Source of the DNA: Brasenia schreberi
Lineage: Eukaryota > Streptophyta > Magnoliopsida > Nymphaeales > Cabombaceae
Direction: 5' to 3'
Assembly (NCBI GenBank): GCA_036023115.1
Contig: JAYKKT010000064.1
Span: 9,193,501-9,257,500, forward strand
DNA length: 64,000 nucleotides
Shown here: one piece after another, positions 1 through 12,300 of the stretch
Layout of the letters: every line of letters begins with the position of its first letter
How positions within the stretch are numbered: position 1 is the first letter of the stretch
The notes under the pieces: model-generated
The model's database searches: none
The model's input: only the letters and a program-made list of their open reading frames with translations
What the model was told of the DNA's origin: nothing
Translations under genes and position numbers: made by a program

Positions 1-711
1 AGATGCGTAAATAGTAATGCTCATAGAAAATGACCGACTTCCTAAGCAGCCAACCTTACTTTACTTCTCTTGAGAGGCCACAATTATTACGAGCATACAT
101 ACTAATGCTAATGTAATGACAAGGAATGAATTTTTATATAGATTCTCATTAAAGGAGAAATAATTACGGAGTAAAATACAAATATACTGATTCAGATCAG
201 AGTTCTTTTTCTTCTTCTTCTTCCTCTTATAAACTTCGATACATACATATGCAGATTCGGATCAGAGTTCTTTCTCTTTCTCTTCCATCTCCCGTGTTGA
301 GAAGATGGGGATAAGCTTCGCTTCGAGAGGGAAACAGCCCAGCATTGTAGATACTCGACATTATGCCTTCCGAGATTTCCCAACTTACGTTCAGCTTGTA
401 TTAACTCGCCTTCTACTCTATTTGCACATGGGTGGCTGGTGTCACTAATTATTCAGGCGAGGTCAGGTCGATGTCGTTATTTCCATTAATTCCGATGAGT
501 TCAGTGACAGACCCAACCGATTATGTGGTCCTCGAAGTTTGGGCTTTTGTTTCATTAACGGCTTTGTTTCAGCTTTCATGCTCAACCGTCTTTTTAATCT
601 AGGCCGGCCCGAGCTCCCCTCTTCATGTTCATGTTGAGTCAGTTTTCGAGCAACTTTAACTTCTGGTTTTTTTTTTGTGTTACAAGAAGAGGTCAAAGCC
701 TGATATATACA

Positions 712-1013
712 TAGACGTCCAGTTTCCAGTAAACCAGAATTGGTGTTCCAAACTAGCGGTTTTAGTTAGCCTGAAACTTGCAACTGTAACTGAATCGGCT
801 CGAGGCCAGTTCCGATTATGGTTTTGGAACCGATAATCAGTTTCAAAACAGGTAAAAATTAAAAATATAAAGAAAAGTATTAGAAAAAGTACCGGTTTCA
901 TGAAAGGTGAAACTGAAATAGAACTGGTGCTCCGCAGTTCTGGTTTCTGCCTGTTCCTGCCTCAGTTCGGTTCTGGTTGGCACTGCCAGACCCGTTAGGA
1001 ACTGGCCATGATA
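712..1013. repeat. degenerate hAT-like MITE, TAGACATG family
   Basis: The left edge reads TAGACGTCCAGTTTCC and the right edge ends AACTGGCCATGATA. These are imperfect inverted ends of the family also seen near 28.3, 38.2, 54.1, 57.7 and 58.9 kb. The interior is rich in GGTTC/GAACC words, as in the other members. No target duplication is recognisable, so the limits are approximate. Confidence 0.4.
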
Positions 1014-1379
1014 TCATTTTTTTCCTTAATATCTTTAGTGCTTTATATTATTGCTTCAACCGTTTTCCCATCATTTTCTTAATTATTTACTGATTTGTTG
1101 CAAATATTGCTACTAGCATCTGAAGTAAAATCCTAACCTTGATCCAAGCCTTCGATACCACCTAGAGAGAGAGAGAGAGACTTGCTAGGTTTCCATTGAT
1201 GTTAGACAATTCATGTCAATTGAAGCATACTGATAATACTGATAAGAGAGATGGATTGCCTAAATTAAAATAAAAAAGTACAAAGTACATTTCTCAAGTT
1301 TTTTTTTTAATTTAAATAATTCATCTCTTCAATACAACGGCTTGAAATGATACACATCGGAATGGAACCTTTACAAGTC

Positions 1380-1481
<102 letters not shown>

Positions 1482-2170
1482 TGATTAGTTTGCCGGAGCC
1501 TGTCCTTTGATTGATCTTGGTCCATATGGTTTTCAAGGCTACAAAAAGTGAAACCCTACATTTGGTGCAAGAAATATACATGGTTCTTAGTTTTTCCACC
1601 CTTTCCTTTTTGGAGCACATAGATAAGGTTCTAGTTTCAACAGCTTGCGTTTGATCCAAGTTGGTTGAACAATACCAAACCCAATAATCGCAATCTCTCA
1701 ACAATGCTTTTTAATTTCTCTTCTCGGAAGCGATATGGTTAATCCTGTTCTCAATATTACTCCGTCAGGATTTGGTAACTGATGAATATATATACATTTA
1801 GTTGTTGAGGACAAACCCACATAATTTGGGCGATATATGGATAATCAAACACATAACATGGTTTATGAACATTCACAGTAATACCCGATCCAATAAAGTT
1901 ATGAGAAAGATCCGAAAGCGTCAATCTAAAACTCAAAAGTTAATATTTTTGGGGTTTAGTCTTTTTTTTTCTTATTTGGAATCGGGGAAGATCAAAGCCT
2001 AACAAACACATACACACGTGTCCCCTTGAGAATGGGTCCGTGATTTGATCTTGATCTATATCCAGATACAGGTTGGATATAGATAATGAATTTAGATCCA
2101 GTTTGGATCTTGATCTATATCTGGGTCCAGACTTTGGCACACCTACGAAATACAGAGCCGGTATAATCCG

Positions 2171-2175
<5 letters not shown>

Positions 2176-2203
<28 letters not shown>
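2176..2203. repeat. (GA)n microsatellite
   Basis: About 14 uninterrupted GA units. No gene start lies close enough to assign it a regulatory role. Confidence 0.9.
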
Positions 2204-2207
<4 letters not shown>

Positions 2208-2489
2208 TGTGGCGGTTCCCACTCTGCGTGACCCATCTAAATGGTGCAAGCTGTGCTCCTCTTTGTTTTGTATGGGAAACGTTCTCTTTCGCATGTAATC
2301 TGCATGCGGAACTTTCTCCTACGAGTGAGTTACCATGAAATCCAGTTTGGCTCATTTAATACTGCAAAAGACGACCACCCAAATCGCCCGATACCTCATT
2401 TTCTATCCCTCCCGTTGATTTTCCGCTGTTGAAAATCACCCAAATCGCCCGATATCTCTTGACATCCAGTTGCCATAAGTCCCAGCAAG

Positions 2490-3425
2490 GCTTTGAATCA
2501 CTCGAATATAAGTTAACTTGATAACCAGTGCAAACGTCTTGTGGTAGTCTATGCCATAAGATTGGTTGTACCCTTTTGCAACTAATCTCGCCTTGTATAT
2601 TTCTAGTATTCCATCTGATTTGTATTTAATTGTATAAACCTATTTGCAGTCAACCTCTTTTCTGTTAGGTGATAACATGTCTGATTCCTAATAAATGCTT
2701 GCAATTCATCTTCCATTGTTGTATTCTAATAGGACATTTTTAGATCATGTCTAATTCCTGATAACTTGTAGAAATTGTATACATCTCAATATTCATAACA
2801 AATCTTTTATAATTTTCAGATGTACAATTATAAGAAACATATTGAGAAATAGGATACTTTGGTCAAATTATTTTACCTTTCCTAATAGCAATAGGTATTT
2901 CCAAATCAGAGTCGGTAGTGGGTTGAGAATCCGAATCCGAAGTTGGTACTTTGGTCTCGGTAGTTGCTAGTTGTTCGGGCCTTACAAGTATGTTATGTGG
3001 TCCTCTTTTATAAACAAGAGTCTCTTTAATTGTTGGTTGTTCCACAAGATCATATGCATCTTCCTCATCTCCATGACATAAGAAAAGAATAGACTTAGGA
3101 AAGTCTCTCTTTTCTGCTACCTGTAAATGAGCATGCTCCCCCTGGGAAGAATAATATGGGGTGGTTTTGAATTGTCCTTTGATCAAGTTTATCTCGTCCT
3201 GAGGGTTGAACATGAACATAGCATGTGCACACAAAGACTCAAAGAATAACATGAAATGATTTTCAGTCTTGTATAAGGGTTTTCATGGGGCTCACACTAT
3301 ATAGGATTGTGCTAGGCAGTCTATTAATCAAATAAACAATTGTTAAGACTGCTTCCCCCAATAGGGCTTACAATAGATGATTCATACAAAGAATAAGATA
3401 ATCTCTATTTGTACAATGGATTGTA
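2490..3425 (-). mobile_element. Ty1/copia fragment: integrase C-terminus to reverse transcriptase
   Basis: Read on the minus strand, about 3360-3260 gives integrase C-terminal residues (WGEAVLTIVYLINRLP). A 129-codon open frame follows at 3252-2863, ending near the linker motif IPIAIRKGK, and then reverse transcriptase residues at 2650-2520 (YKARLVAKGYNQSYGIDY). The order integrase then RT is that of Ty1/copia. Stops and frame breaks make it a dead fragment. The same IPIAIRK-type linker occurs in the copia element at 18.3-23.0 kb, so the two are probably related families. Confidence 0.8.
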
Positions 3426-3739
3426 GTAACTTTAATGAGTGATGTCTAATTACCTATACATGAGAAGGAGCCTCAATATATAGAGGTTACATAATGAAAA
3501 AAAGTAAGCACCGGAGAAGCCACTCACTGGACAACTAGCCTATGCAACAACTACTTGAGCTAGATGTCGAGCTATTTCAAGTACTTCAATGTGTCGAATA
3601 GAGCAACGGATATCCAATACACGTATATAACAATCGTAAGTCACCAAAGGATGACTATGAAAAGCTTTAGAAAATGCTAAAATAATAATAAATGCACTAA
3701 CAATAGCGAATAAATTCAAAAGAAAGTATTTACCTAATA

Positions 3740-4215
3740 GTTGTCATTATGGCTATTGGGTAAAGGTTTTTTCGTAGTCAATACCATATTCTTATAAGTA
3801 TCCTTTGGCTACTAGCCTAGCTTTGTATCGTTCTAGGGTACCATCACCATTAATCTTTATTTTGTATACCCATCTACATTCTATTGGTTTCTTGGTTTCG
3901 AGACATGTTATAATTTTTCATGTTTGTGCTCTATGTAGGGCATCTAATTCCTCATTCATAGCGTGAATCCAATCTTAGGTTCCTTTATAGCTAAAATTGT
4001 ATTTAATAAAGCTCTATGTCTTGAAGAAAAGGTTTCATAAGAAACAAATCTATCGATGGTCTAGAATACCTATTAGATTTTGTTGGAGTAGGTTCAATAG
4101 TTTTCAGAGTTCTCCTAAATGTAATGTCTTTCAAAAGAAATTAAAATATGCCTAGAAGATATTGATTCGTCATATTGACTTTATATGTTTCTTTTTGGAT
4201 TACCTAAAATATTAC
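3740..4215 (-). mobile_element. second Ty1/copia fragment: RT N-terminal part
   Basis: On the minus strand, 4000-3760 translates in pieces to the copia RT entry motif (WIHAMNEELDALHRAQ) and then RWVYKIKINGDGTLERYKAR, LVAKGY and EYGIDYEK, with stops between. It repeats the same RT region already present at 2.5-2.7 kb with different residues, so it is a separate copia remnant in the same orientation. The 3430-3740 stretch between them has no recognisable coding and may be LTR or spacer. Confidence 0.75.
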
Positions 4216-5381
4216 TGAAGAAGGAATATTTAGTTTTATCAATGGAATTAGTACACCAAGGAACTCTCCTCAATCCAAATTGAAAGATGCAACTCGCCTA
4301 CATGAGGCAATCGACTAGTAATTAGCTAATGCAACTGTGAATTTGTTATCGATTTCGATTGACAGAATAGATGTGTATACTCTAACCAACTGCCCTTAGT
4401 TTTTTGGTAGCACCGGCAATATTAAAAATTTTAAAGATAATGTCATCTAGAGTCATGTCTAGGACTGCATCAATCAGTGCAAAGATATTCTAGCCTGGTT
4501 CATCTCAAAGCTCTAGTCTTACTAACTTAGTATTGTATGTGATCAACTCGTTGAAGTGAGAACCCAGGGAGCTACGCTGTAGTATTTTCCTAAATGGTCC
4601 TTGGAGGAGTCATTTAAACTTCAGCTGTAAAAATAGCCAAGTTTGGATATTGTCTACATCATGAATTATGATCTAGATTTTGACATGATGATAAAGCCTC
4701 ATATAAATCTGTTAGCAGATTCAAGTCTTCGACATGGTATATCACAACCAACACCGTAGGGCTTGAAGGAAGACAGAACAATGGAACAACTAATAAAGAA
4801 CTTCTGGTTGCTCAGTAAAAAGCTAAACTTTAATTTGCATTAAGAACTCGAATAAGAGTAAGGCAATCATTGTTAGCAACAACTTCAAACTAAAACACCA
4901 TTACATCAAAGTGAATTCCATTAGGAAAGAGAGTGAATCAAGCATACCCATGACATTCACCCTGTTCCGATTTCACACTAAAACAAACTCCAAATACTAG
5001 CATCATCATCATTTCCAGATAAATACCAATCCCTATTTCAACAAAACCCTTAAACTGCAAGAATTAACCCAGCCAACAATAACCAGAAACGCATTTGGAA
5101 TCCCTCGATCGTAAAACATAACTGATGAAAGAAATGACAGAAGAGGCGGGTAGAAGGAAAGAAGAAACAAGAATCTAGAGTGCACGCTCGCGTGAATCGA
5201 TTAAGTCTTCGGACCTCTCTCAGATTTCCCGATGTCCCCTTTCTTGGAGAGCCTATTTTCCTTCAAACACATGACGGTGAAGTACTTCCATCGGCAGCCA
5301 GCTTTTAAAATTTCAGATCAGCGGTTTATCCAACTGTAAAATAAATTTTAAAAAGCTAGAAGATTTTCAACATAACATGAA
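4216..5381. other. unassigned spacer before the tRNA pair
   Basis: I see no gene, clear repeat boundary or RNA in this stretch. Only small unconvincing open frames occur. Confidence 0.5.
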
Positions 5382-5454
5382 GCGCCCGTGGCCTAATGGA
5401 TAAGGCGTCTGACTTCTAATCAGGCGACTGTGGGTTCGAATCCCACCGGGCGTG
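5382..5454 (+). tRNA. tRNA-Arg (anticodon UCU)
   Basis: A 73-nt intronless cloverleaf. The acceptor stem GCGCCCG pairs with CGGGCGT (one terminal G-T wobble), with G as discriminator. The anticodon arm has stem TCTGA/TCAGG around loop CTTCTAA, giving UCU, which reads AGA. The T-loop is TTCGAAT and the D-arm contains the A-box TGGCCTAATGGATAAGG. All stems are intact, so it should be functional. Confidence 0.95.
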
Positions 5455-5505
5455 TTTCCGTCGGAACTCATGTTTAATAATTATCAGTGCACAGTGTCAA
5501 TGACA

Positions 5506-5577
5506 GGTTCTATGGTGTAGTGGTTAGCACTCTGGACTTTGAATCCAGCGACCTGGGTTCGACTCCCGGTAGGAGGA
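5506..5577 (+). tRNA. tRNA-Gln (anticodon UUG), acceptor stem damaged
   Basis: D-arm, anticodon arm (stem CTGGA/TCCAG, loop CTTTGAA, anticodon UUG for CAA) and T-arm (loop TTCGACT) are all well formed. The 5' acceptor strand GGTTCTA faces TAGGAGG. Five inner pairs form, but the outer two would be G opposite G. A normal partner would end ACC. The gene starts 51 bp after the tRNA-Arg. It is either a recently decayed tRNA-Gln or has a sequence error at the 3' end; internal A and B boxes are intact, so it could still be transcribed. Confidence 0.8.
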
Positions 5578-8500
5578 ACTCTCAACTTGTATCCAATCTT
5601 TTTAAGAAAAACAAAAAATAAGTCAAGGACGACTCACCTCTTATTCGCTTTCCTTTTAAAAGTTGTGGGCCCAAATCAAGTTCTTTTCATAATCGTCTTC
5701 TTATCGCATAGTGTAAGGATCAATTCTTATGGTATAAAATTTCTTTCTGATAAAAAAAATTACCTACATACTAGAATTGAAATGTGAGCATAAAAAAGAG
5801 TTCCTACTCCTATTAGTTTTAGGTCCTAATTGATTTTGGATCTTTAAATGAGGCTTGAGTCTCTAAATGAGTAAATCTACAATGAATATGGATCTAAGGA
5901 TGGACGACTCTACCTAATGTGAGATTTAGTTCTAAAATGGGTATTAGGCTCTAAAATGGGTTGATAGGAACCATAGGGTTGGACGACCTTAAATGGGTGG
6001 TGCTAAGAGGCAAAGAGTGATATTATTGTATGCTGAAAATTGTAGAAAATCCTAAATAGAGCAATAACTATTTCTAGGATTTAACAATTAATTTTAATGA
6101 TGCTGAAATTATATATGTTGTAACCCTAAGTATAACTATTTCTAGGATTTTACAGTGAACTTTAATAATGCTGAAATTACATATGTGTTGTAACCCTAAG
6201 CATGCATATGATACTGGCGGAAATGTGTATTTACGTGTGCAAAATTTCCTATATGTGTCTATGCAGAAATTATGAAGATGCTGAAATCTATCTAATGATA
6301 TGGAAATATATGTGGTTACCATAGAAATCAACTTTAATTATATGAGAAAATTTACTGTGTATGTAGCAATAATTGTTTGTGATGTAAAAACTATTATATG
6401 AAGGTTGAAATATTAAGTTACAGAAGTTAACTTATGCTATGATTAACCTAACTAATGGATATCTAGGCTAGGAAAGGAAAATTATGAATCCTAAAGAGAT
6501 CGACTAAGAATTATGATAGTATAGGTATATGATGCTCATGTTAAATGACAAAGACTTATGAAAAGAAATCTTAGGGGAACTAAGGAGGATTGATAAAAAA
6601 ATCAAAAATTAATATACTAAAAGATTGAACTCACGAGGTTGGATCGAGTAAGTCTGTCAATGGATGATTCCCTTTGGTGATATTTTGTGGTCGGCCCCGT
6701 CATTGGATGTTAGCTCAAGTGTACAAGAAACGGCAATCTTTCAGACGCTTGACCGGAAACATCAAATACGCACTTGAGTTTTCGTCAGAACAAAAGTTAT
6801 CATAATATAATTCATTTATGCCTGCGATAAAAGTAACCTAAACAGATTAGAGTTGAGTTCATTCAACACACAAAATCTCTTCTGCATGCTTAATGTTTAG
6901 TTATAGAATAACGCTGCAACTTCAAAGAGAAGTTCGAGTGGTTTGTAATCACTGTAGATTTTGGTTATATACTTATACTTTCTTAGTAAGGGTGGTAACA
7001 CAAGGAAACAAAACAAATTGGTAGTGGCACTAATAGATAACAAAAATGAGAGAAAACTATTTGAAATGGTTTGAAAATGTAGAAAGACAACAAGAAAGAT
7101 TTGGTAAAAAAGTATAAAAAACGAGAAAATGTTAGAAAATATCAAAAGAGGAAGAAGAAGAAAAGTGTTTGAAGGAAACAAGAAAGAATGATTTAACTTA
7201 ATGTTAACACATAATAAGTTAACTTTTATCATGGCATATGATTGAGGTCTATGAAAAACAATTGTCATTATACTTTCTTAGTAAAGGTACCATCATATCC
7301 TAGAGAAGATTCATTCTGGTAGAGTACAGTTTTAACTTTGTAGCAAGCCGGAAAGTGAAGAACTCAAACCAAACCACAAAATAATGCTTTCTAACATCTT
7401 AAATATTCAGCTGCTAAAATGGACCATCCCCTGTTGTTCCCCTGTCTTCAATATGGTACTACACAAAGGCAAACCTTGAGCCTCAAGCCAGGTCGATACT
7501 ATTTATCATTATGAGGGAAAACTACTTAAGCATCTCGGGCACCTTGAACACTTTTACAAGGATCTTAAATACTATTCAAGCACAGTTAACCTGAAATATC
7601 TATCTCGGGCATAATGAGGCACATTCCATGATGTAGGTAGCCAAGTGCCACAACAGTCTTCACAAACCTTTTGGTGATAAAGGTCCAGGCAAGTTGGTAC
7701 TGGATCATGTATAATATACATGTTCAGTTTGTATATGATGATCATTTTTGTATATTATAGACAAAACCTACATAGGTGTTATAATGATCTTAGTGGAATT
7801 AGGTCCAACACCACATGGACAATGCTTTACATAGAAACAATGTCAATATTTAACATGTATCATGTCATGCAAGTTCAACAGCTAGGAAGTGGATTCAAAA
7901 ATTCAGGCACAGTAAATGTTATATGAACTGGAAACTCTTATGGAAGAAGGCAAAGGCAGAGAACCTCAAACATAAGAGAACAAAATCTTGCTTGAAGTCT
8001 TGCAGACATCCACATCACGTTAGTTTCGTGGAAGCAAAACTTCGACCAACTATTTCCATCAATTTCTCCAACTCTGGTATCTTTGACAAGTTCTCAATTA
8101 AGACGGTCACCGATATCGGATTGGGAAATCCCACTGAACGCTTTGTTGAAACAGATGGGCCTCTTTTTGAGTTCACTTATAAGCAATGAACTACTATACA
8201 TTTTGAGTCATGAACTGAAGTAGGTTACACATGATAGATCTGAAAGCTTCAAATATTATTTACTTGTGTATGTGCGTGCGTGCGTGTTGAGACACAGAGA
8301 TCGTCACCTTGAGACTTTTATTTCGTTCTTGAAGTAATTATATGCTTGCCACGGTTAACCATTTGACATGGTACAGCGTGTGACAATGTGCCACGGTGTA
8401 ATTGGTAAGAATTTGTCCAGATGTAACCTTTTGGAAATTAAGCTATGAATTCATAACCACAAACCAGCAAACTGCTTGCTACTTTTTATACCAGAAGCCT

Positions 8501-8783
8501 GTACCAAACCATGGGATTAGGATTCAGTAGCATTTTGACAATGCTCCTTCAACTTATCAATAGTGTTTCGTACTCCCCAGCATAACCCCAGCAACGAAAA
8601 AGACGAGTATGATGAGAAACAGAATTTTACGAGCCAGATTTGATAACAAAAGTTAATACTTTGGGATTAAACAAATTTACTCTTGTGAACTTGATTTCAT
8701 TTTCCACAGGAAGATACAAAACAATAAAGAATTTACTTTTGCTATTTATAAAAGACTTCATACAGATTCACCAAACACAGCGT
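5578..8783. other. intergenic region downstream of the IDM1-like gene
   Basis: The region between the tRNA pair and the stop codon of the minus-strand acetyltransferase gene. It contains no gene I can support. An 88-codon plus-strand frame at 7923-8189 has no recognised motif. Around 6060-6200 a short stretch of about 70 bp (ATTTCTAGGATTTAACA...) is imperfectly duplicated in tandem. The 3' untranslated part of the acetyltransferase gene should occupy roughly the last few hundred bases; a minus-strand AATAAA lies near 8321. Confidence 0.5.
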
Positions 8784-9307
8784 TCAGATTCCAATACTAA
8801 GAAAAGAGTCGATTGAAAGAGAAGAACGCATGGCATCGCTATAGACTTCCTTCAACTCGGTGTCATTCTGTAACCATCTAGGAGCATAATTGGTCAGCGC
8901 AGAAATGTTATCAGACCCTGTTGAAGCAACTGGATGCTCCAACTCAAAATGATTGAAGGTTAGGGGAACCATTTCAAGATTATGTGGTGCCAACTGTAAG
9001 TTCATTGATTGGAAACAAGGTCCAGCTTGAACTGGAAGAATATCAGGATAGGTATAACTTGAACTCTTTGGCTGCATGAACATATGACTGACACCCTTGT
9101 CATTTGATCCTTGCTTTGACAACCCGACACTCGTATCGTAGCAGTAGGCATCCTTAACTGTGCTGCATCCAGGAACCCACCATCGTGAAACTCCACTTTC
9201 AACCACAGAATTTCCTGGATACACCTCTCCTTCAAAAAAGTTGAACAACTCATGTGTTTCGGGCATATCCTTCACAATGTTGGCAAAGTATTCAGCATGT
9301 ATATGAC
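8784..9307 (-). CDS. IDM1-like gene, exon 8 (C-terminal tail)
   Basis: Starts after a CCTAG acceptor and finishes the split Gly codon left by exon 7. It encodes about 174 residues ([12 protein letters not shown]... to FLSIGI) ending at TGA on 8786-8784. This tail, after the GNAT domain, is Ser/Asp-rich without a motif I recognise. Tails of this position vary widely in the family. Confidence 0.88.
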
Positions 9308-12300
9308 CTAGGAAAAAACACACCGCCATTAATTTGAGTGTCCATGGGGACTCCTATAATTAACAGAAAGAAAGTATCTACATGAGAAACAAAAGAAAAA
9401 GGAAAGATGCTTCTCATATACCTTTTCTCATGTGACACTTCAATACAGGATGAAATATGGGTTTCTGAAGAAACGTTGTATCAGCAAAAATCATGATATT
9501 GGAATTCCTGATTTCATTGTCATGTGATGGCTCCAAGGGTTTGAAGGAAAAAGCAGTTTTCCATGTCTCCAACAGGCCAGGAATTGCAGGTATTATTAGC
9601 TTCTCCACATGTAGTAAGAAAAGCATCTGAAAAAATGGAGCCACTTGTGTAATAAGGATCATATAGCAAATTTGCATAAGAAGAATAAAACAGCTTTACG
9701 GCTAAAGAACTGGCTATTCTACGAAGGAAGTGCAATTTATTCTTTCTGTCAAGGAGGAGTCCAAAAGAAAACTTATGCACGCAGGTCCTGATACTATGTT
9801 CGTTCTATTTCTAGATGCAAAACAGTCGGAAAACATGGGATGGTATCAAATGTCTAACTATCTAAACAATTTCAGCAGCATTAATTAAATTAGCTAGAAA
9901 TAGAATTGCAGAACTTATCTGCACTTTGCTAGACTTTTCTCCTGTAACGAGTATTCTGTAATAATTATTACATTGATTATGATATTTGCAATGCAACAGT
10001 TACAACCCAGGATTGATATGAGCACACCCTTTTTGCCGCTTTTCCCAAAATACCCTTGGCCATTTTAGTAATTACGAAAATGCCCCTCAGCCAAAAAAAG
10101 GTGTGTTCTGTCTCGTCCTGCGTAGCCTCCTTCCAGACGTTCTCCGGTCTATTCTTCACTTCCCGACTCATTCCAACCACCTATTACTTGATCCACTACC
10201 ATTTTCAACAAAAGAACGGATTAAAATCCGTCGAAAAAAAAATCAAAAGAAAGAAAAAAGAAGAAAAAGATTATAAAAATGGTTGATTCAAAGAGGGATT
10301 AGTCAATTTATCGATTTATACTTTTGATTTGGTTTTAGTTTTCCTGTTTTTTAGTTGTTTTGATTGATTTTTAACCGATACCTTAACTGGAATTGAAAAT
10401 CGAGAACTAGGACATCTCGACAAAAGAGACACGCCCGAACTGCGTCTCTCCCAAGAGAGACATGCCTCAAGCGCGTCTCCTCTTCCGTCAAGATGCCCTA
10501 TTTCTCCGTCTCTTTTTTCTCTCAATCAGTATTTTGTTTTGGATCATTCTTTCTTTTAGTTTTTTAAGAAACACGATTCTTGGTGTTTGGAGTTGCTATT
10601 ACTGGTCACTACTTTGATTGTTCATGTTTTTCTATGTTGATTTTGATAACTCCAAAGGCTTGTTTCTCAAAACATTTACAGAGGCCGTCTAAGAGCTTTC
10701 GCCTTCATCGGGCTTGAGAGCTATTGCTGTTAATTCTTCCTTGAACGTCTAAGACATGATGATAACCCAAAACCGTAAGGATTTCTTGCCTTGTTTATCT
10801 TCATTTGGACATATTGGGTGAGAGAGGAGAGAGAAATGTTGAGATGAAATGAGAGAGGAGAGAAATGTTGGGAGTAAATGAGAGACAAAAGTGTATTTAA
10901 TTGGATGATAATTTTGATATTTAAGAAAATTGAGGTGTGTATAGTAAAAAGGATTTCCAGTCTTCATCTTTCTCTTTTAAACTCTTTTAAAGTGCTCATC
11001 ATCTAGTTTCTCAAACCATTTTGCCCAAACTTCATTTGGTTATCTCTCCATACATCCAAACCATCTTAAGAGTGTGATAGTACAACTTTCTCTCTAACAA
11101 CCTCATTAAGAATATAATCTTTCTTTGCATGACCATACATCCACCTCATTCATTTATGTTATGGGACATCTTTTGCACATATTGATGATTGATTGTCAAC
11201 CCTCGGCACCATATAACATTGTTGATCTAGTGTAACTGCATCTTTATAATATTTACTTTTCTAACACTAGAGATATATTCTTATTGCACAAGACACTTAT
11301 GAGCAATGTTTATAACTTCATATCATATCATATCATTTTTCTCCATGAGGCATGTGTATCGTATTGTAAATTTTAAAAAATAAATAAATCCAAAAAAATC
11401 CAAAAAAAATAACAAAAATCAAGAACAATTATAAACAATTCCTATAAATCAACATTTGAGTAAACATTTATTCATTGCACATTAATTCAAATTATAAGTA
11501 CAACTTTCATCATTAAATAAGTAACAAATATTCTTTAAAATTATAACTTTCATAATTCAAAAAGAAGAATCGCATATTATAATAAGGATCATCAACTAAA
11601 TAATATTTTTCTTCTCCTCCCCGTACTCCTTCAAGATCACCACCTTCAACAGCAAAATCAATCTCATGATCTCCCTGCTAACATTGTTGTGCTCCTTATA
11701 GATGGAGTGCATTTGTTTCATCTTCCATAATCCACTCTTCTAAGACATCAAAATTATCGAGACTTATTGGATCAAATTGATTTTCATGCCTACTTGAAGA
11801 TAAATTTCTTAATTGCTTGTAAGGATCATAAATAAATAAAAATTAAAACTAAAAGTTCAAGAATAACAACTTAAACGGAAACATTGAATTGAATACTTAA
11901 TTAATAGCTTTTTCATTAATTACCTTTCATAGTCGCATGTTGCATCATGTCAATATTAGATCATTAAGTCGCTTATGCTTTAACCTATTACGTTTTTGTG
12001 TAGATGTTTTCAAAAACACTCTAATTTCTTTCATAACCAGTTCCACTACATGTTTGGCTTAGAACCCTTATTGCTACACGTAGATAGAAAATAAACATAG
12101 AAAAAAAGAGAAAACCCCTATACCACAAGGAAACCACTAGATTGCCACTGTCGAAGTGGTGGTGACGTCGGAAGTCGAAGATGCTTCTCCCTAGTCAAAA
12201 GTCATTGCCAGAATGGTGAAGCACTCAAACAGAAACGAGAAACACGAGATTTATGTTCGGTTGAGGGTCATTTTATAACTTAATGAGCATATACGGCCTT

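Noticed and set aside
2863..3252. 129-codon frame as a host gene
   Set aside because: Integrase residues just upstream and RT residues just downstream place it in a copia polyprotein.
7923..8189. 88-codon plus-strand frame downstream of the IDM1-like gene
   Set aside because: No recognisable motif, no splice partners, ordinary base composition.
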